Below are positions 16,543-24,899 of a stretch of 64,000 nucleotides of DNA, one piece after another. The notes under the pieces were generated by a model, which saw only the letters and a program-made list of their open reading frames with translations, was not told the origin of the DNA and ran no database searches. The stretch comes from Bacteroidota bacterium (GTDB lineage Bacteria; Bacteroidota; Bacteroidia; Chitinophagales; Chitinophagaceae), in contig JAGWRO010000091.1 of assembly GCA_028876495.1 (NCBI GenBank), forward strand, positions 62,001-126,000, given 5' to 3'. Each line of letters begins with the position of its first letter. The first letter of the stretch is position 1. The translations under genes and the position numbers were made by a program.

Positions 16543-17466
16543 ATGAATTACACAATTAACCAACTGCGTATATTTTTAAAAATCACGGAAACACAAAGCA
16601 TAACCAAGGCTTCAGAAGAATTGCATTTGACGCAACCCGCGGTTTCTATTCAGTTAAAAAATTTGCAAGACCAGTTTGATATTCCATTAACAGAAATAGT
16701 GGGCAGAAAAATATTTATTACAGATTTTGGGAAAGAAATTGCCATTGCAGCAGAGAATATCCTGAACCAGGTTCATGCTATTAATTACAAGACCTTATCT
16801 CATAAAGGTAAACTGGCAGGACGTTTAAGAATTTCTATCGTATCCACCGGTAAATATGTGATGCCTTACTTTTTAACTGGTTTTTTAAAACAACACCAAG
16901 GGGTTGAATTGCTGCTTGATGTGACCAACAAATTAAAGGTACTGGAGAGTTTGGAAAGAAATGAGGTTGATTTTTCATTGGTATCTGTACTGCCAACAAG
17001 TTTACAAATTGAGAAAACTGAACTTATGCAAAACAAATTGTTTGTTGTGAGTGACAACAAGCAAAAATTTAAAAGCAACCGGTATGATAAAAGCATTTTC
17101 GAAAAAATTCATTTGATCTATCGCGAACAGGGGTCCGGCACACGTCAAACAATGGAAAAATTTATTCAAAAAAACAATTTACCGGTACGAAAAAAAATGG
17201 AGCTTACTTCTAATGAGGCAGTAAAGCAGGCTGTGATTGCAGGTCTTGGATGCTCTATCATGCCATTAATTGGAATTAAAAACGAATTGCAGAATGGAGA
17301 ATTGCAAATAATCCCGGTTAAAGGGTTTCCCATTAAATCAGTTTGGAATCTGATTTGGCTAAAAGGAAAAAATCATTCCCCTGTTGCAACAGCTTTTTTG
17401 AATTATATAAAGAAAGAAAAAGAAAACATCATTAAAGAAAAATTTGAGTGGTTTGAGAAATATTGA
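16543..17466 (+). CDS. LysR-family transcriptional regulator
   Basis: A 307-residue DNA-binding regulator. The winged helix-turn-helix occupies residues 1-60 (INQLRIFLKITETQSITKASEELHLTQPAVSIQLKNLQ), with the typical LysR recognition helix. The C-terminal ~220 residues form the periplasmic-binding-like effector domain (STGKYVMPYFL, EVDFSLVSVLP, REQGSGTRQTMEKF, AGLGCSIMPLIGI). The GSGTR loop resembles CysB/CbbR-like effector pockets. It is divergent from icd with 87 bp between start codons, a standard LysR arrangement, so it probably regulates icd and the two small genes behind it. The effector is not predictable. Confidence 0.92.
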   Translation: MNYTINQLRIFLKITETQSITKASEELHLTQPAVSIQLKNLQDQFDIPLTEIVGRKIFITDFGKEIAIAAENILNQVHAINYKTLSHKGKLAGRLRISIVSTGKYVMPYFLTGFLKQHQGVELLLDVTNKLKVLESLERNEVDFSLVSVLPTSLQIEKTELMQNKLFVVSDNKQKFKSNRYDKSIFEKIHLIYREQGSGTRQTMEKFIQKNNLPVRKKMELTSNEAVKQAVIAGLGCSIMPLIGIKNELQNGELQIIPVKGFPIKSVWNLIWLKGKNHSPVATAFLNYIKKEKENIIKEKFEWFEKY

Positions 17467-17706
17467 CAGCAAATTTTTTTATTCAAATCATTTATAATTG
17501 TAAGATAGTTTTGCGTAAGCCGTTACTATTTCAGGGTCTTCATTTCGTACAAATATGCTTCATTTCTAAATTTTGTAGGTATATAATAGAAATTATAGGG
17601 AAGACGTTTACTATGAGTTATTCAAAACAGTTACATTAGTGTAGTGAAAACACCAAAGCAGGAATAACGATTAATAATTTTCTTTAACTGTTTAAACAAT
17701 CATCAT

Positions 17707-18180
17707 ATGAAATTAACTAACGGCATTTTACTTATTGCTTTTGTGATGACAGGTTGTGCTACAAAAGATAACACAGCAAATATTGCTACATCGCAACCCG
17801 TATTACCCATTTCCGGTACATGGAAACTCATTTCCGGAACACTTATAGAAAAAGGAGATACCACGGTAACTGATTACACAAAAGACATTTCTTTTATAAA
17901 AATTATCAACAAGGATCATTTTGCTTTTCTAAGCCACGATACAAAAAGTTCTTCTGATTCTGCAAAACAATTTGATGCCGGTGGTGGTCCTTACACACTC
18001 AAAGACAGCACCTACACCGAGCATCTCGAATATTGCCAGGAACGCGAATGGGAAGGCCATGATTTTACTTTTACCGTCAATATAAAAAACGATACTCTTA
18101 CCCAAAGCGGAATTGAAAAAGTACCCAACACAGGTACCAGCAGGTTGAATATTGAAAGATATGTTCGATTGAAGAATTGA
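17707..18180 (+). CDS. Lipocalin-like lipoprotein
   Basis: A 157-residue exported lipoprotein: the signal peptide ends in a lipobox (FVMTGC, Cys at residue 17). The mature part begins with a spacer, then ISGTWKLISGTL..., the opening strand of small lipocalin-like proteins that are frequent in Bacteroidota. Later strands (KIINKDHFAFLSHD, GGGPYTLKDSTYTEHLEY, NDTLTQSGIEK, ERYVRLKN) continue that pattern. No catalytic residues are evident; ligand and role are unknown. It is convergent with the GH-A glycosidase gene. Confidence 0.8.
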   Translation: MKLTNGILLIAFVMTGCATKDNTANIATSQPVLPISGTWKLISGTLIEKGDTTVTDYTKDISFIKIINKDHFAFLSHDTKSSSDSAKQFDAGGGPYTLKDSTYTEHLEYCQEREWEGHDFTFTVNIKNDTLTQSGIEKVPNTGTSRLNIERYVRLKN

Positions 18181-18275
18181 ACCGGGTTTGATAGCATTGA
18201 TAATTACAACAACAAAGAAAGAAAAAAATCTTTCAAGTTTGTTTGCGCTTTTGTATCAATGCTACCATAATTCAA

Positions 18276-18307
18276 AATAAAAATACCTGGTAAAAGTTTA
18301 TTCACTG
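18276..18307 (+). repeat. Interspersed repeat copy
   Basis: AATAAAAATACCTGG followed by GTTTATTCACTG; both ends match the family consensus with small differences in the right half. It lies between convergent genes. Confidence 0.55.
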
Positions 18308-18367
18308 TGTCCGGTACCTTGCACAAGGAATATATCCAAAGCAAGATTTAATAATATCTTCTCAGAA

Positions 18368-19432
18368 TTATTTTTTGCCTGTAAGCGATTTAATAAATTC
18401 GATTTCTTTTTCACTGAAAGGGGTTCCGTCTTTACGGAATATATCATGGAACCATATCTTCGGCTCTGCACCATCTGGCATAGGATTATCCCACGCATAA
18501 ATAGTATTTGTTTTACCCGAAACAAGGCCCCAGTTAATGGCGCCTACATCATTCTTTTTTAGCAAAGGCATAATATTAAAAAACAGGCTACCTCTTGTTC
18601 TTGCCATATATTCTGTACATATCAGCGGGCGGCCGTAAGTTTTCAGGCTGTCTATAGCTTTGACATGTTCCGGCTCTTTATCGTAATTATGGTAGGTTAT
18701 CACATCCGAATTGGCTAATTGATACGTATTCAAATTACTTAACTTTTCATTCCAAACTCCTGCGGATAAAGGCTGATCCGGATTAACTTCCCTGCCCCAC
18801 TTAAATACATGCTGCAAAAGATCAAGGCTTTGATTTCCGTAACCGGAATTACCCGGTTCGTTATACAAGTCCCAAAGCAATATTCTTTTGTCATGTTTGA
18901 ATGTTGTAAGAATATCTTTCACATATTTTTCAAGCGTGTCTTTTAACAGAGGTTCCGTGTGATATAAAGTGCCAGGATCTCTTAACCAGCGAGAATTGTG
19001 AATACCGGTTTTAGGCTCCGGTTGTTTACCTGCATGGTAGTGGTCATTCCAGCAATCATCAAATATTACGAAGATGGTTCCAATGTGGTGTTTATCTGCG
19101 ATGGAAAGATAAGTTTTCATTCGATCTTTAAACCCTTTCGGATCTTCCTGCCAGGCAACATGATGCAGAAAAACCCGCATGGCATTAAAACCAATTGACT
19201 GCGCATAGCCCAATTCGCGATCAATGGTTTTAGGATCAAATGTAGCAGCCTGCCACATCTCTAACTGGTTAACAGCGGAACTGGGAATAAAATTGCTTCC
19301 CCGCAGCCAACCTTTTTTCGCATACCATTCGTTAGCTTTTTGTTTGCTCCATATAGCCCTTTCTTTTTGTGCGAATACATTATTGCTGCTTAAAAGAATT
19401 GCGGCAACAAGTATAAAAATTAATTTTTTCAT
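18368..19432 (-). CDS. Secreted clan GH-A glycoside hydrolase (GH5-like)
   Basis: A 354-residue exported enzyme with a Sec signal peptide (residues 1-22, ending VFAQ). It has a TIM-barrel glycosidase signature: WLRGSNFIPSSAVNQLEMW near the start, GFNAMRVFLHHVAW, then the acid/base Glu E192 in WDLYNEPGN and the likely nucleophile E274 in ICTEYMAR. These are the positions expected for clan GH-A retaining enzymes. Related proteins are often labelled 1,4-beta-xylanase or cellulase; the true substrate is not known. DUF2147 and GH76-like genes follow in the same orientation upstream, suggesting a small glycan-degrading group. Confidence 0.82.
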   Translation of the reverse strand: MKKLIFILVAAILLSSNNVFAQKERAIWSKQKANEWYAKKGWLRGSNFIPSSAVNQLEMWQAATFDPKTIDRELGYAQSIGFNAMRVFLHHVAWQEDPKGFKDRMKTYLSIADKHHIGTIFVIFDDCWNDHYHAGKQPEPKTGIHNSRWLRDPGTLYHTEPLLKDTLEKYVKDILTTFKHDKRILLWDLYNEPGNSGYGNQSLDLLQHVFKWGREVNPDQPLSAGVWNEKLSNLNTYQLANSDVITYHNYDKEPEHVKAIDSLKTYGRPLICTEYMARTRGSLFFNIMPLLKKNDVGAINWGLVSGKTNTIYAWDNPMPDGAEPKIWFHDIFRKDGTPFSEKEIEFIKSLTGKK

Positions 19433-19529
19433 GTTTATTTAATTTTTTATTGAATGTCTTATCTCCAACTACAGGTCAACTGATAGGGCTAAGACAAAGG
19501 CTAACTGCAGTAAAGTAATTTTAATGTAA

Positions 19530-19561
19530 AATAAAAATACCAAATAAAAGTTGGTTTACTG
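19530..19561 (+). repeat. Interspersed repeat copy
   Basis: AATAAAAATACC joined to AAAAGTTGGTTTACTG. The right half matches the consensus fully. It lies in the 216-bp gap between the GH-A gene start and the DUF2147 stop. Confidence 0.7.
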
Positions 19562-19648
19562 CCTCTTAATATCACGCGGAATGCTCTATACCAAAAAAGT
19601 TCGGGGGAACTAAAATTATTATTAGCCTCTATTCTCATTTTAAATTTA

Positions 19649-20002
19649 TTACGGCACCCTTAGCCATTCTAAATTTTTAGTAAAAAAGCCAACCGAAACT
19701 TTAACCAGCAACTTGTTTTGAGTTGGTGTAATAACGGCATTTACCAATTTATCTTTCTTAATAGCGTACAATTGCCCTTCCCACGAATCCCCGTTTTTCT
19801 TAAAATTTCTAAGAATATCTGTTCCTGTTTTTGCCTTGGGATTGTCTGAAGAAATAATTTTTCCAAACCAGGCTCCATCTTTTCGATAGGTTTCAATCTT
19901 CGTATTATCTACTCCCGTTTGCCATACGCCATCTAAAGATTGTTGTGCGAACAGGGAAGATGATGACAGCATTATCAAAAGTATAAAACAGGTCATTCTC
20001 AT
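19649..20002 (-). CDS. DUF2147-type secreted protein
   Basis: A 117-residue exported protein with a cleavable signal peptide (residues 1-19, ending LFAQ). The mature part reads LDGVWQTGVDNTKIETYRKDGAWFGKIISSDN, then TGTDILRNFKKNGDSWEGQLYAIKKDK. This is the DUF2147 pattern: a small beta-barrel domain with conserved Trp and a K-G-D-SWE-G signature. Function is unknown; homologues are periplasmic. It sits between two glycosidase genes on the same strand. Confidence 0.85.
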   Translation of the reverse strand: MRMTCFILLIMLSSSSLFAQQSLDGVWQTGVDNTKIETYRKDGAWFGKIISSDNPKAKTGTDILRNFKKNGDSWEGQLYAIKKDKLVNAVITPTQNKLLVKVSVGFFTKNLEWLRVP

Positions 20003-20104
20003 TTAAATTGTTTTTCTGATTATTATTTCTTTGATTAATGGAACTTGTTGATGAATCGTGAAGCAAAACAACCTACAACAATAATTTTGAGCATAAAAAA
20101 GCTA

Positions 20105-20150
20105 AATAAAAATTCCTGCCCGAAGCGATGCTTGGCGGACTTTTGCTGTA
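20105..20150 (+). repeat. Interspersed repeat, hairpin-containing variant (degenerate)
   Basis: AATAAAAATTCCTGCCCGA is followed by GATGCTTGGCGGA and a diverged right half (CTTTTGCTGTAGC). It shares CCTGCCCGA with the copy at 3699-3757. Confidence 0.45.
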
Positions 20151-20166
20151 GCATTCATAATTTTGT

Positions 20167-21555
20167 TTAAAGACTATTAATTACAGCTCCCAATGCATCG
20201 AGGCCAATAGATTGACAAACACCAAACTTTTGCTGTTCATTCATAGCTTCAATGCTCCATTTATAAACATCATCTGCAACACCTGTTAGTTTCCTATACT
20301 GATTTACATACAATTTATCATTATCAACCTTTGTAAATTCAGGTTGAAACTGGTTGGTTGTCATATCCCGCGTCTGCCATATCGCATTAGCTGTTGTTCT
20401 ACTGGTTTTGTGGAAATCAATATTATTAATTTGCTTGTCTAACTTTCCCAGGTAACGCATCATAATTCCACGACCTGCAAGGTAATCGTTACCAAACTCC
20501 GGTCCGAAATTAGCGTTGAAAGGCGCTTCCCTTATTATGCCATCTGCGTTTCCGATCAATGCAGTTTTTATGCCTTTGCTTAAAAGGTTGATATAATTGT
20601 TTAGTGTATTTTCAAAATCGGCAACTTTAAAATCAGGGGCAATTTTATTTTTTATCACCCAGGCTGCAATATTATTTATAATGGCTAACAAATCTGTAAG
20701 CGCCGCTAATAACATACCCTGGTCGCCGGTCCACACCCAACCTTTTTCCCAGGTTGGATGGCTTGTTTCTTTATAATCAGATCCTTCAAAAAAAGAGATA
20801 GGCCTTTCGTGCACCAAGGCACCACCCGGATCTATTTGTTGGAGATAGCCATATTTATCAAGCTTAAACCAGCTATCAAACCAAACCCATTGGCGGTAAG
20901 CCATCTCAAGGTATTTTTCATTATCAGCTATATTTTCTTCTAAGGTTAAACGATAAATCCGGACTGATAATAAAAAAAACAACACATTTGTTACGGTGTT
21001 TTTTACACCCTTGCTTTGCCCATTGGCATCTCCGTTTCTGCAGCCATGCGGCACCGGTTTTGCTGTTTCAGAAAAATCGTAAGCATGATCTCTTTCCTGT
21101 TGCCAGCATAAATGAATACTCAGGTTAGTATATTTATCTGCAAGTGTTTTATTGCCTAACCTCAATAAATGCTTTCTTGCATTAATACCCATCAAACCCC
21201 ACCAGCCAAAATCATCCGCCCATAATGTACCCGGATCAATAGACATGAAATATTGGTAATTCTCTTCGAGCATTTCGCCAATTCTTTTTTGCATGGCAAT
21301 TACTTCAGCATCGCCGGGCCACCGATGGTTCATGGCATCTGCAAATGTGAGACAGGCATCAAAAGTGTTTCCGCGCTTCCAGAAATCATTAAAATTCCAT
21401 ACCGTTTCAAACCTCTTAAATGCGGCGATTGATTGTTTTTTAAGACTATCATCATTTTGAAATTTATCAACGCCAACCATACCGCCATGTATTTTGTTAT
21501 AAGGCAGCAATAAGGCAGCAAATGAACTTAATCTCACAAATTCCCTTCTTTTCAT
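20167..21555 (-). CDS. GH76-like glycoside hydrolase (alpha-1,6-mannanase family)
   Basis: A 462-residue predicted secreted protein. The N-terminus MKRREFVRLSSFAALLL resembles a twin-arginine signal. The body is an alpha/alpha-barrel: WADDFGWWGLMGINARKH supplies the consecutive Asp pair that is catalytic in GH76 alpha-1,6-mannanases. Further matches are KYLEMAYRQWVWFDSW, WVWTGDQGMLLAALTDL and the C-terminal QSIGLDALGAV. GH76 enzymes cut fungal-type mannan backbones; here the substrate is inferred. It lies next to DUF2147 and GH-A genes on the same strand, each separated by an interspersed repeat. Confidence 0.72.
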   Translation of the reverse strand: MKRREFVRLSSFAALLLPYNKIHGGMVGVDKFQNDDSLKKQSIAAFKRFETVWNFNDFWKRGNTFDACLTFADAMNHRWPGDAEVIAMQKRIGEMLEENYQYFMSIDPGTLWADDFGWWGLMGINARKHLLRLGNKTLADKYTNLSIHLCWQQERDHAYDFSETAKPVPHGCRNGDANGQSKGVKNTVTNVLFFLLSVRIYRLTLEENIADNEKYLEMAYRQWVWFDSWFKLDKYGYLQQIDPGGALVHERPISFFEGSDYKETSHPTWEKGWVWTGDQGMLLAALTDLLAIINNIAAWVIKNKIAPDFKVADFENTLNNYINLLSKGIKTALIGNADGIIREAPFNANFGPEFGNDYLAGRGIMMRYLGKLDKQINNIDFHKTSRTTANAIWQTRDMTTNQFQPEFTKVDNDKLYVNQYRKLTGVADDVYKWSIEAMNEQQKFGVCQSIGLDALGAVINSL

Positions 21556-21691
21556 CCTATATATTTAAAATTATTGTCTGATACATCCTATTGTATTGCT
21601 ACTCTATTTCTAAGAAATGAAATACAGTTTCGCCACTAAAGATGCGCCTTTTTTCAGTTGTCCTCAAATTAGATAATGTACAATCAAAATA

Positions 21692-21723
21692 AATAAAAAT
21701 CCTGGAAATTAGTTGGTTTACTG
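21692..21723 (+). repeat. Interspersed repeat copy (close to consensus)
   Basis: AATAAAAATCCTGG - AAATTA - GTTGGTTTACTG. It lies between the GH76-like gene start and tRNA-Arg and, with the copy at 63490, best represents the family. Confidence 0.75.
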
Positions 21724-21739
21724 TTGCGGAGAATTATTG

Positions 21740-21811
21740 TGGCCTCGACAGGAATCGAACCTGTATCTGGAGCTTCGGAAACTCTTATACTATCCATTGT
21801 ACTACGAGGCC
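21740..21811 (-). tRNA. tRNA-Arg (anticodon CCG)
   Basis: A 72-nt cloverleaf on the minus strand. Acceptor stem GGCCTCG (21811-21805) pairs with CGAGGCC (21747-21741), with discriminator A. The anticodon stem AGAGT/GCTCC holds the loop TTCCGAA, anticodon CCG, with one A-C mismatch at the stem base. The T arm is ACAGG-TTCGATT-CCTGT. No CCA is encoded. A repeat copy lies on each side. Confidence 0.93.
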
Positions 21812-21841
21812 AATAAAATTTATTGGTTAATTCGTTTACTG
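21812..21841 (+). repeat. Interspersed repeat copy next to tRNA-Arg
   Basis: AATAAAATTTATTGG - TTAATTC - GTTTACTG. Its middle (21819-21835) is the exact reverse complement of a 17-bp word at 4808-4824 that spans the ABC ATPase stop codon. Confidence 0.5.
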
Positions 21842-21871
21842 GTTTATTGAATGACTTTTTTAACCAATTAA

Positions 21872-22465
21872 CTATCTTCCAAACGATGCAATATTACTGG
21901 CAAAAATCTTAACAGCAATGGCCAGCAAAATTACGCCGAAAAATTTGCGGATGACTATTAGTCCGCTGGGGCCTAAAGCCTTTTCCACCCAATTCAGCGA
22001 TTTTAAAACTACAAATATTACCACCAGGTTGATGAGGATGCCGATAAGGATGTTTATATCGTGGTAATTGGCTTTTAACGACATGATAGTTGTAAGCGTA
22101 CCGGAACCGGCGATTAAAGGAAATGCAATAGGCACCATGCTTCCGCTCTTTGGATTGCTATCCTGCTTAAAAAAATCAACGCCCAAGATCATTTCAAAAC
22201 CAATCAGAAAGATCACCAAACTTCCCGCCACCGCAAACGACTGAACATCTACTCCCAGTAGATTTAAAAACTGCTGACCCAAAAACAAAAACAAAATCAT
22301 TAATGCACCGGAAGCAATAGTAGCCTGCAAAGATTGTATCTGTCCTCCCATTTTATCTTTAAGGGAAATTAAAACCGGGATAGAGCCGAGAATATCAATA
22401 ACAGCAAATAAAGTGAAACTGATGGTGAGCAACTCCTTTTCCGAAATGTTGGCAAACTGTGCCAT
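21872..22465 (-). CDS. MarC family integral membrane protein
   Basis: A 197-residue protein with six predicted transmembrane helices, for example ISFTLFAVIDILGSIPVLISL, AGSLVIFLIGFEMILGV and ILIGILINLVVIFVVLKSL. Family hallmarks are the IDILGSIPVL segment in helix 1, the loop PIAFPLIAGSGTLTTIMSL and the final helix FFGVILLAIAVKIFASNI. MarC/UPF0056 proteins were once linked to antibiotic resistance; their role is unproven. The frame opens at TTG 22480; I chose ATG 22465. Its 3' end lies 30 bp past the repeat copy beside tRNA-Arg. Confidence 0.93.
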   Translation of the reverse strand: MAQFANISEKELLTISFTLFAVIDILGSIPVLISLKDKMGGQIQSLQATIASGALMILFLFLGQQFLNLLGVDVQSFAVAGSLVIFLIGFEMILGVDFFKQDSNPKSGSMVPIAFPLIAGSGTLTTIMSLKANYHDINILIGILINLVVIFVVLKSLNWVEKALGPSGLIVIRKFFGVILLAIAVKIFASNIASFGR

Positions 22466-22537
22466 TGATTTTTTTTTCAAATGTAATAAACCTCGTGCTG
22501 AGGCTGCAAATTATATTTCGAAATAATTATTCATATT

Positions 22538-24475
22538 TTAAAAACTTGCTTTTATACCTCCGTTGAAATTAAAACCTTTGGTGGTAAAACCCCTTGTAAC
22601 AAAATATTTTTGGTCAGTTATATTTTCAAAGTCAGCAAAAATTTTAAATGCCTTATTAAAATTGTATTGTCCGTAAAATCCTAAAGTATAATATCCCTTC
22701 AATTCATAAGCCGGCCCCATGTATTTTGGTTCAAAAGCTTTGCTTGCCGACTTGAGGTTGGCAGAAAGAAAAATATCTTTCGTTGCCTGGTAATTCAAAA
22801 AAATATTCAGCACATTTTTAGGCCTTTTATACAAATTAAAATAGGAAGTATCTTTTGCACCTCCGTTTGTAGTAACAATTTTTCCATCAGTGTAAGTGTA
22901 ATTAGCTGATGCAGAAAATTTTGGAGAAAAACGGTATGATGCTTCGGTTTCAATCCCATAATCATGCTGTTTATCAGCGTTTATATATTTGCCTGCATAA
23001 GTAACAGGATCAGTGTAAAAATAAAAAACGTCTTTCCCATCCCTGATAAATCCCGTAATCCTTGCTTTTATTTTTTTGAAAGATAATTGAGTGCCGGTTT
23101 CGAAACTTGTAGTTATTTCGGGTTTTAAATTCTTATTTCCATATTCCGAATACAACTGGTAAATGGAAGGAACGCGGTAACCGGACGAAAGATTAGCATA
23201 CACCTTATAATGCTTATTGATCAGGTAAAAAGGATTCAGGGAATAAGTAAAATTATTTCCGTAAATATTGTGATGATTCCATCTGCCACCGGTTTCAACA
23301 TTAAAACCTTTTTTATTTTTAAACATCAGCGACGCATAATAACTGAACTGTTTGGTTATGGCGCTGTCTGCAGAAATAGGCAACGCTGGAAATCCATAAT
23401 CAGGATAAAAAATATACAATTGGCTGCTTGAATTTCTTCTGTAATCGGCACCTGTTAAAAATTCAAGATGATCTGTAAAATTAAGGCTGGTATAAAATTC
23501 TGCAAAATGCGAAGTGCCGTTGTACTTGCCACTTTGAAATTTCGTGTAGCCGCCTACATCGGTTGAATCATCCAAAAAGTTCCTGTTGAAACGATTGTAA
23601 GCATATTGAAACCTGATAAAACCCTTCTTTACTTTTTTATCAATCACCATTCCTGTAATCAAATTGTTGTTATGGTTGGTATAATCTTTATCATCCTGGA
23701 ACGCGCCTGCATCAAGGTCTGCATGATTGTTATTGTATTTACCAAATAACCTTACCGAAGTTTTCTTAAAAGGTGTAAATGTATAATTCAAGTGAAACAC
23801 ATCCTGGCTGAAGCCGTCCTTTTCAAAATTATTTTTCCCTGTAGAATCCCAGGCAGATGAAAAGCCTTTGCTTTTTATTTTATTGTAAGAAATAAAAAAC
23901 GTTTGTCCTTTTCCGTTGGTTCCGCTTAAAGCAACTGCTCCTTTGTACGTGCTATAACTTCCGGCAGAAAGATCAACATTTACATTAAGCGGTTTCTTGC
24001 CTGATTTTTTGGTAATGATATTTATAACACCTGCTACCGCATCAGAACCGTACAAAGTGGATTGAGCGCCTTTTAAAATTTCGATTCGTTCAATATTATC
24101 CAAAGCAAAATTATTGAGATCAAATTCGCTGCTAATGCCCGATGCATCATACAACGGAACGCCATCCATCAAAATTAAGGTATTGCCTGCCACCGCGCCG
24201 CGCAGGTAAACTGTTTGGTTGGTTCCCAGGTTATTATCGGCTCCGTTGATGGTTAATCCCGGTTGTTCATTCAATACTTCGCCCAACGATTTCCCGAAGC
24301 TTTTTTGCAATTGCGCTTGTGTAATTACATCAACTACTTTTCCTGTCTCGCTTTGCTTGATTGGCGCTTTTGTTGCCGTAACAATTACTTCATTAAGGGT
24401 TTTGGCGGAGTCCTGCTGCGCCTGCGCATAACTGCTGAAAATGACAGCAGCCGCAATAAAAATTTCTTTTTTCAT
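22538..24475 (-). CDS. btuB: TonB-dependent receptor, BtuB-like vitamin B12 transporter
   Basis: A 645-residue outer-membrane receptor. A signal peptide (residues 1-19) is followed by a TonB box region (LNEVIVTATKAP). The plug domain contains GKSLGEVLNEQPGLTINGADN, VYLRGAVAGNTLILMDGVPLYD and RIEILKGAQSTLYGSDAVAGVINIITKK. A 22-strand barrel ends in FNFNGGIKASF with a terminal aromatic. The plug resembles BtuB, and the assignment is strongly supported because the transcript starts with a cobalamin riboswitch and a consensus promoter. It imports B12 or other corrinoids in a TonB-dependent way. No btuF or BtuCD genes are adjacent. Confidence 0.9.
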   Translation of the reverse strand: MKKEIFIAAAVIFSSYAQAQQDSAKTLNEVIVTATKAPIKQSETGKVVDVITQAQLQKSFGKSLGEVLNEQPGLTINGADNNLGTNQTVYLRGAVAGNTLILMDGVPLYDASGISSEFDLNNFALDNIERIEILKGAQSTLYGSDAVAGVINIITKKSGKKPLNVNVDLSAGSYSTYKGAVALSGTNGKGQTFFISYNKIKSKGFSSAWDSTGKNNFEKDGFSQDVFHLNYTFTPFKKTSVRLFGKYNNNHADLDAGAFQDDKDYTNHNNNLITGMVIDKKVKKGFIRFQYAYNRFNRNFLDDSTDVGGYTKFQSGKYNGTSHFAEFYTSLNFTDHLEFLTGADYRRNSSSQLYIFYPDYGFPALPISADSAITKQFSYYASLMFKNKKGFNVETGGRWNHHNIYGNNFTYSLNPFYLINKHYKVYANLSSGYRVPSIYQLYSEYGNKNLKPEITTSFETGTQLSFKKIKARITGFIRDGKDVFYFYTDPVTYAGKYINADKQHDYGIETEASYRFSPKFSASANYTYTDGKIVTTNGGAKDTSYFNLYKRPKNVLNIFLNYQATKDIFLSANLKSASKAFEPKYMGPAYELKGYYTLGFYGQYNFNKAFKIFADFENITDQKYFVTRGFTTKGFNFNGGIKASF

Positions 24476-24591
24476 TTTACAAAAATTTTTTTGTGACTGC
24501 TTCCGAAATAAAAAAAAGAGAAATATAAATGCTTTTCAGCTTTTACACTCCACGCTTTTCTCCCGAAAGCTTTGAATTGTTTTTATGTAAA

Positions 24592-24795
24592 TGGCAGGTC
24601 TTCTGGCTTAAGGTTTACTTCAACGCCTTCCCGTTGTATAAAAAACAGTGGCGAAGATTGAAGCTTCTCGAAAGTCTCCCGATTTTTTTCGGGAGGTTTG
24701 GGGAGGCCTTTTACAGCTACGGGGATAGCTCCGGATTTGAACCGGATTCCCATTTTAATCCCGTCCTGATAATTATCAGGACTGAAACCAATTAC
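24592..24795 (-). promoter_or_regulatory. Cobalamin riboswitch
   Basis: Read on the minus strand the leader contains, in order, GGTTTCAGTCCTG, an ATCAGGAC hairpin (perfect palindrome at 24763-24782), ATGGGAATCCGG, GAGCTATCCCCGTAGCTGT, a variable CTCCCGA/TCGGGAG stem (24676-24695), and the invariant B12 box GCCACTG (24652-24646). It ends in GGGAAGGCG and GCCAGAAGACCTGCC. These are the core elements of the AdoCbl riboswitch. It sits ~115 nt before the ATG of the BtuB-like receptor and should switch the gene off when cobalamin is plentiful. Confidence 0.95.
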
Positions 24796-24799
24796 GCTG

Positions 24800-24831
24800 C
24801 AAATGTAAAAGCAATAAAATATGAATTCAAA
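24800..24831 (-). promoter_or_regulatory. Promoter of the B12 receptor transcript
   Basis: On the minus strand TTTG (24831-24828) and TACATTTG (24807-24800) are separated by 20 bp, an exact match to the Bacteroidota consensus. The predicted start point falls just upstream of the first conserved riboswitch nucleotides. Confidence 0.75.
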
Positions 24832-24837
24832 AATGAT

Positions 24838-24857
24838 TTATACACAATGTTGTATAA
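24838..24857. promoter_or_regulatory. Palindrome upstream of the B12 receptor promoter
   Basis: TTATACA - CAATGT - TGTATAA, seven-base perfect arms, lies 7 bp upstream of the -33 box and 43 bp before the divergent lipoprotein gene. It could be an operator for either gene or a chance AT-rich palindrome; no regulator is adjacent. Confidence 0.35.
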
Positions 24858-24899
24858 TTAAAGTTTATAGGATATTTTTGTTTTATCAAAAACTAATCA

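Noticed and set aside
24529-24861. 110-codon plus-strand ORF
   Set aside because: It overlaps the cobalamin riboswitch on the other strand, and its codons follow conserved RNA elements rather than protein-like sequence.
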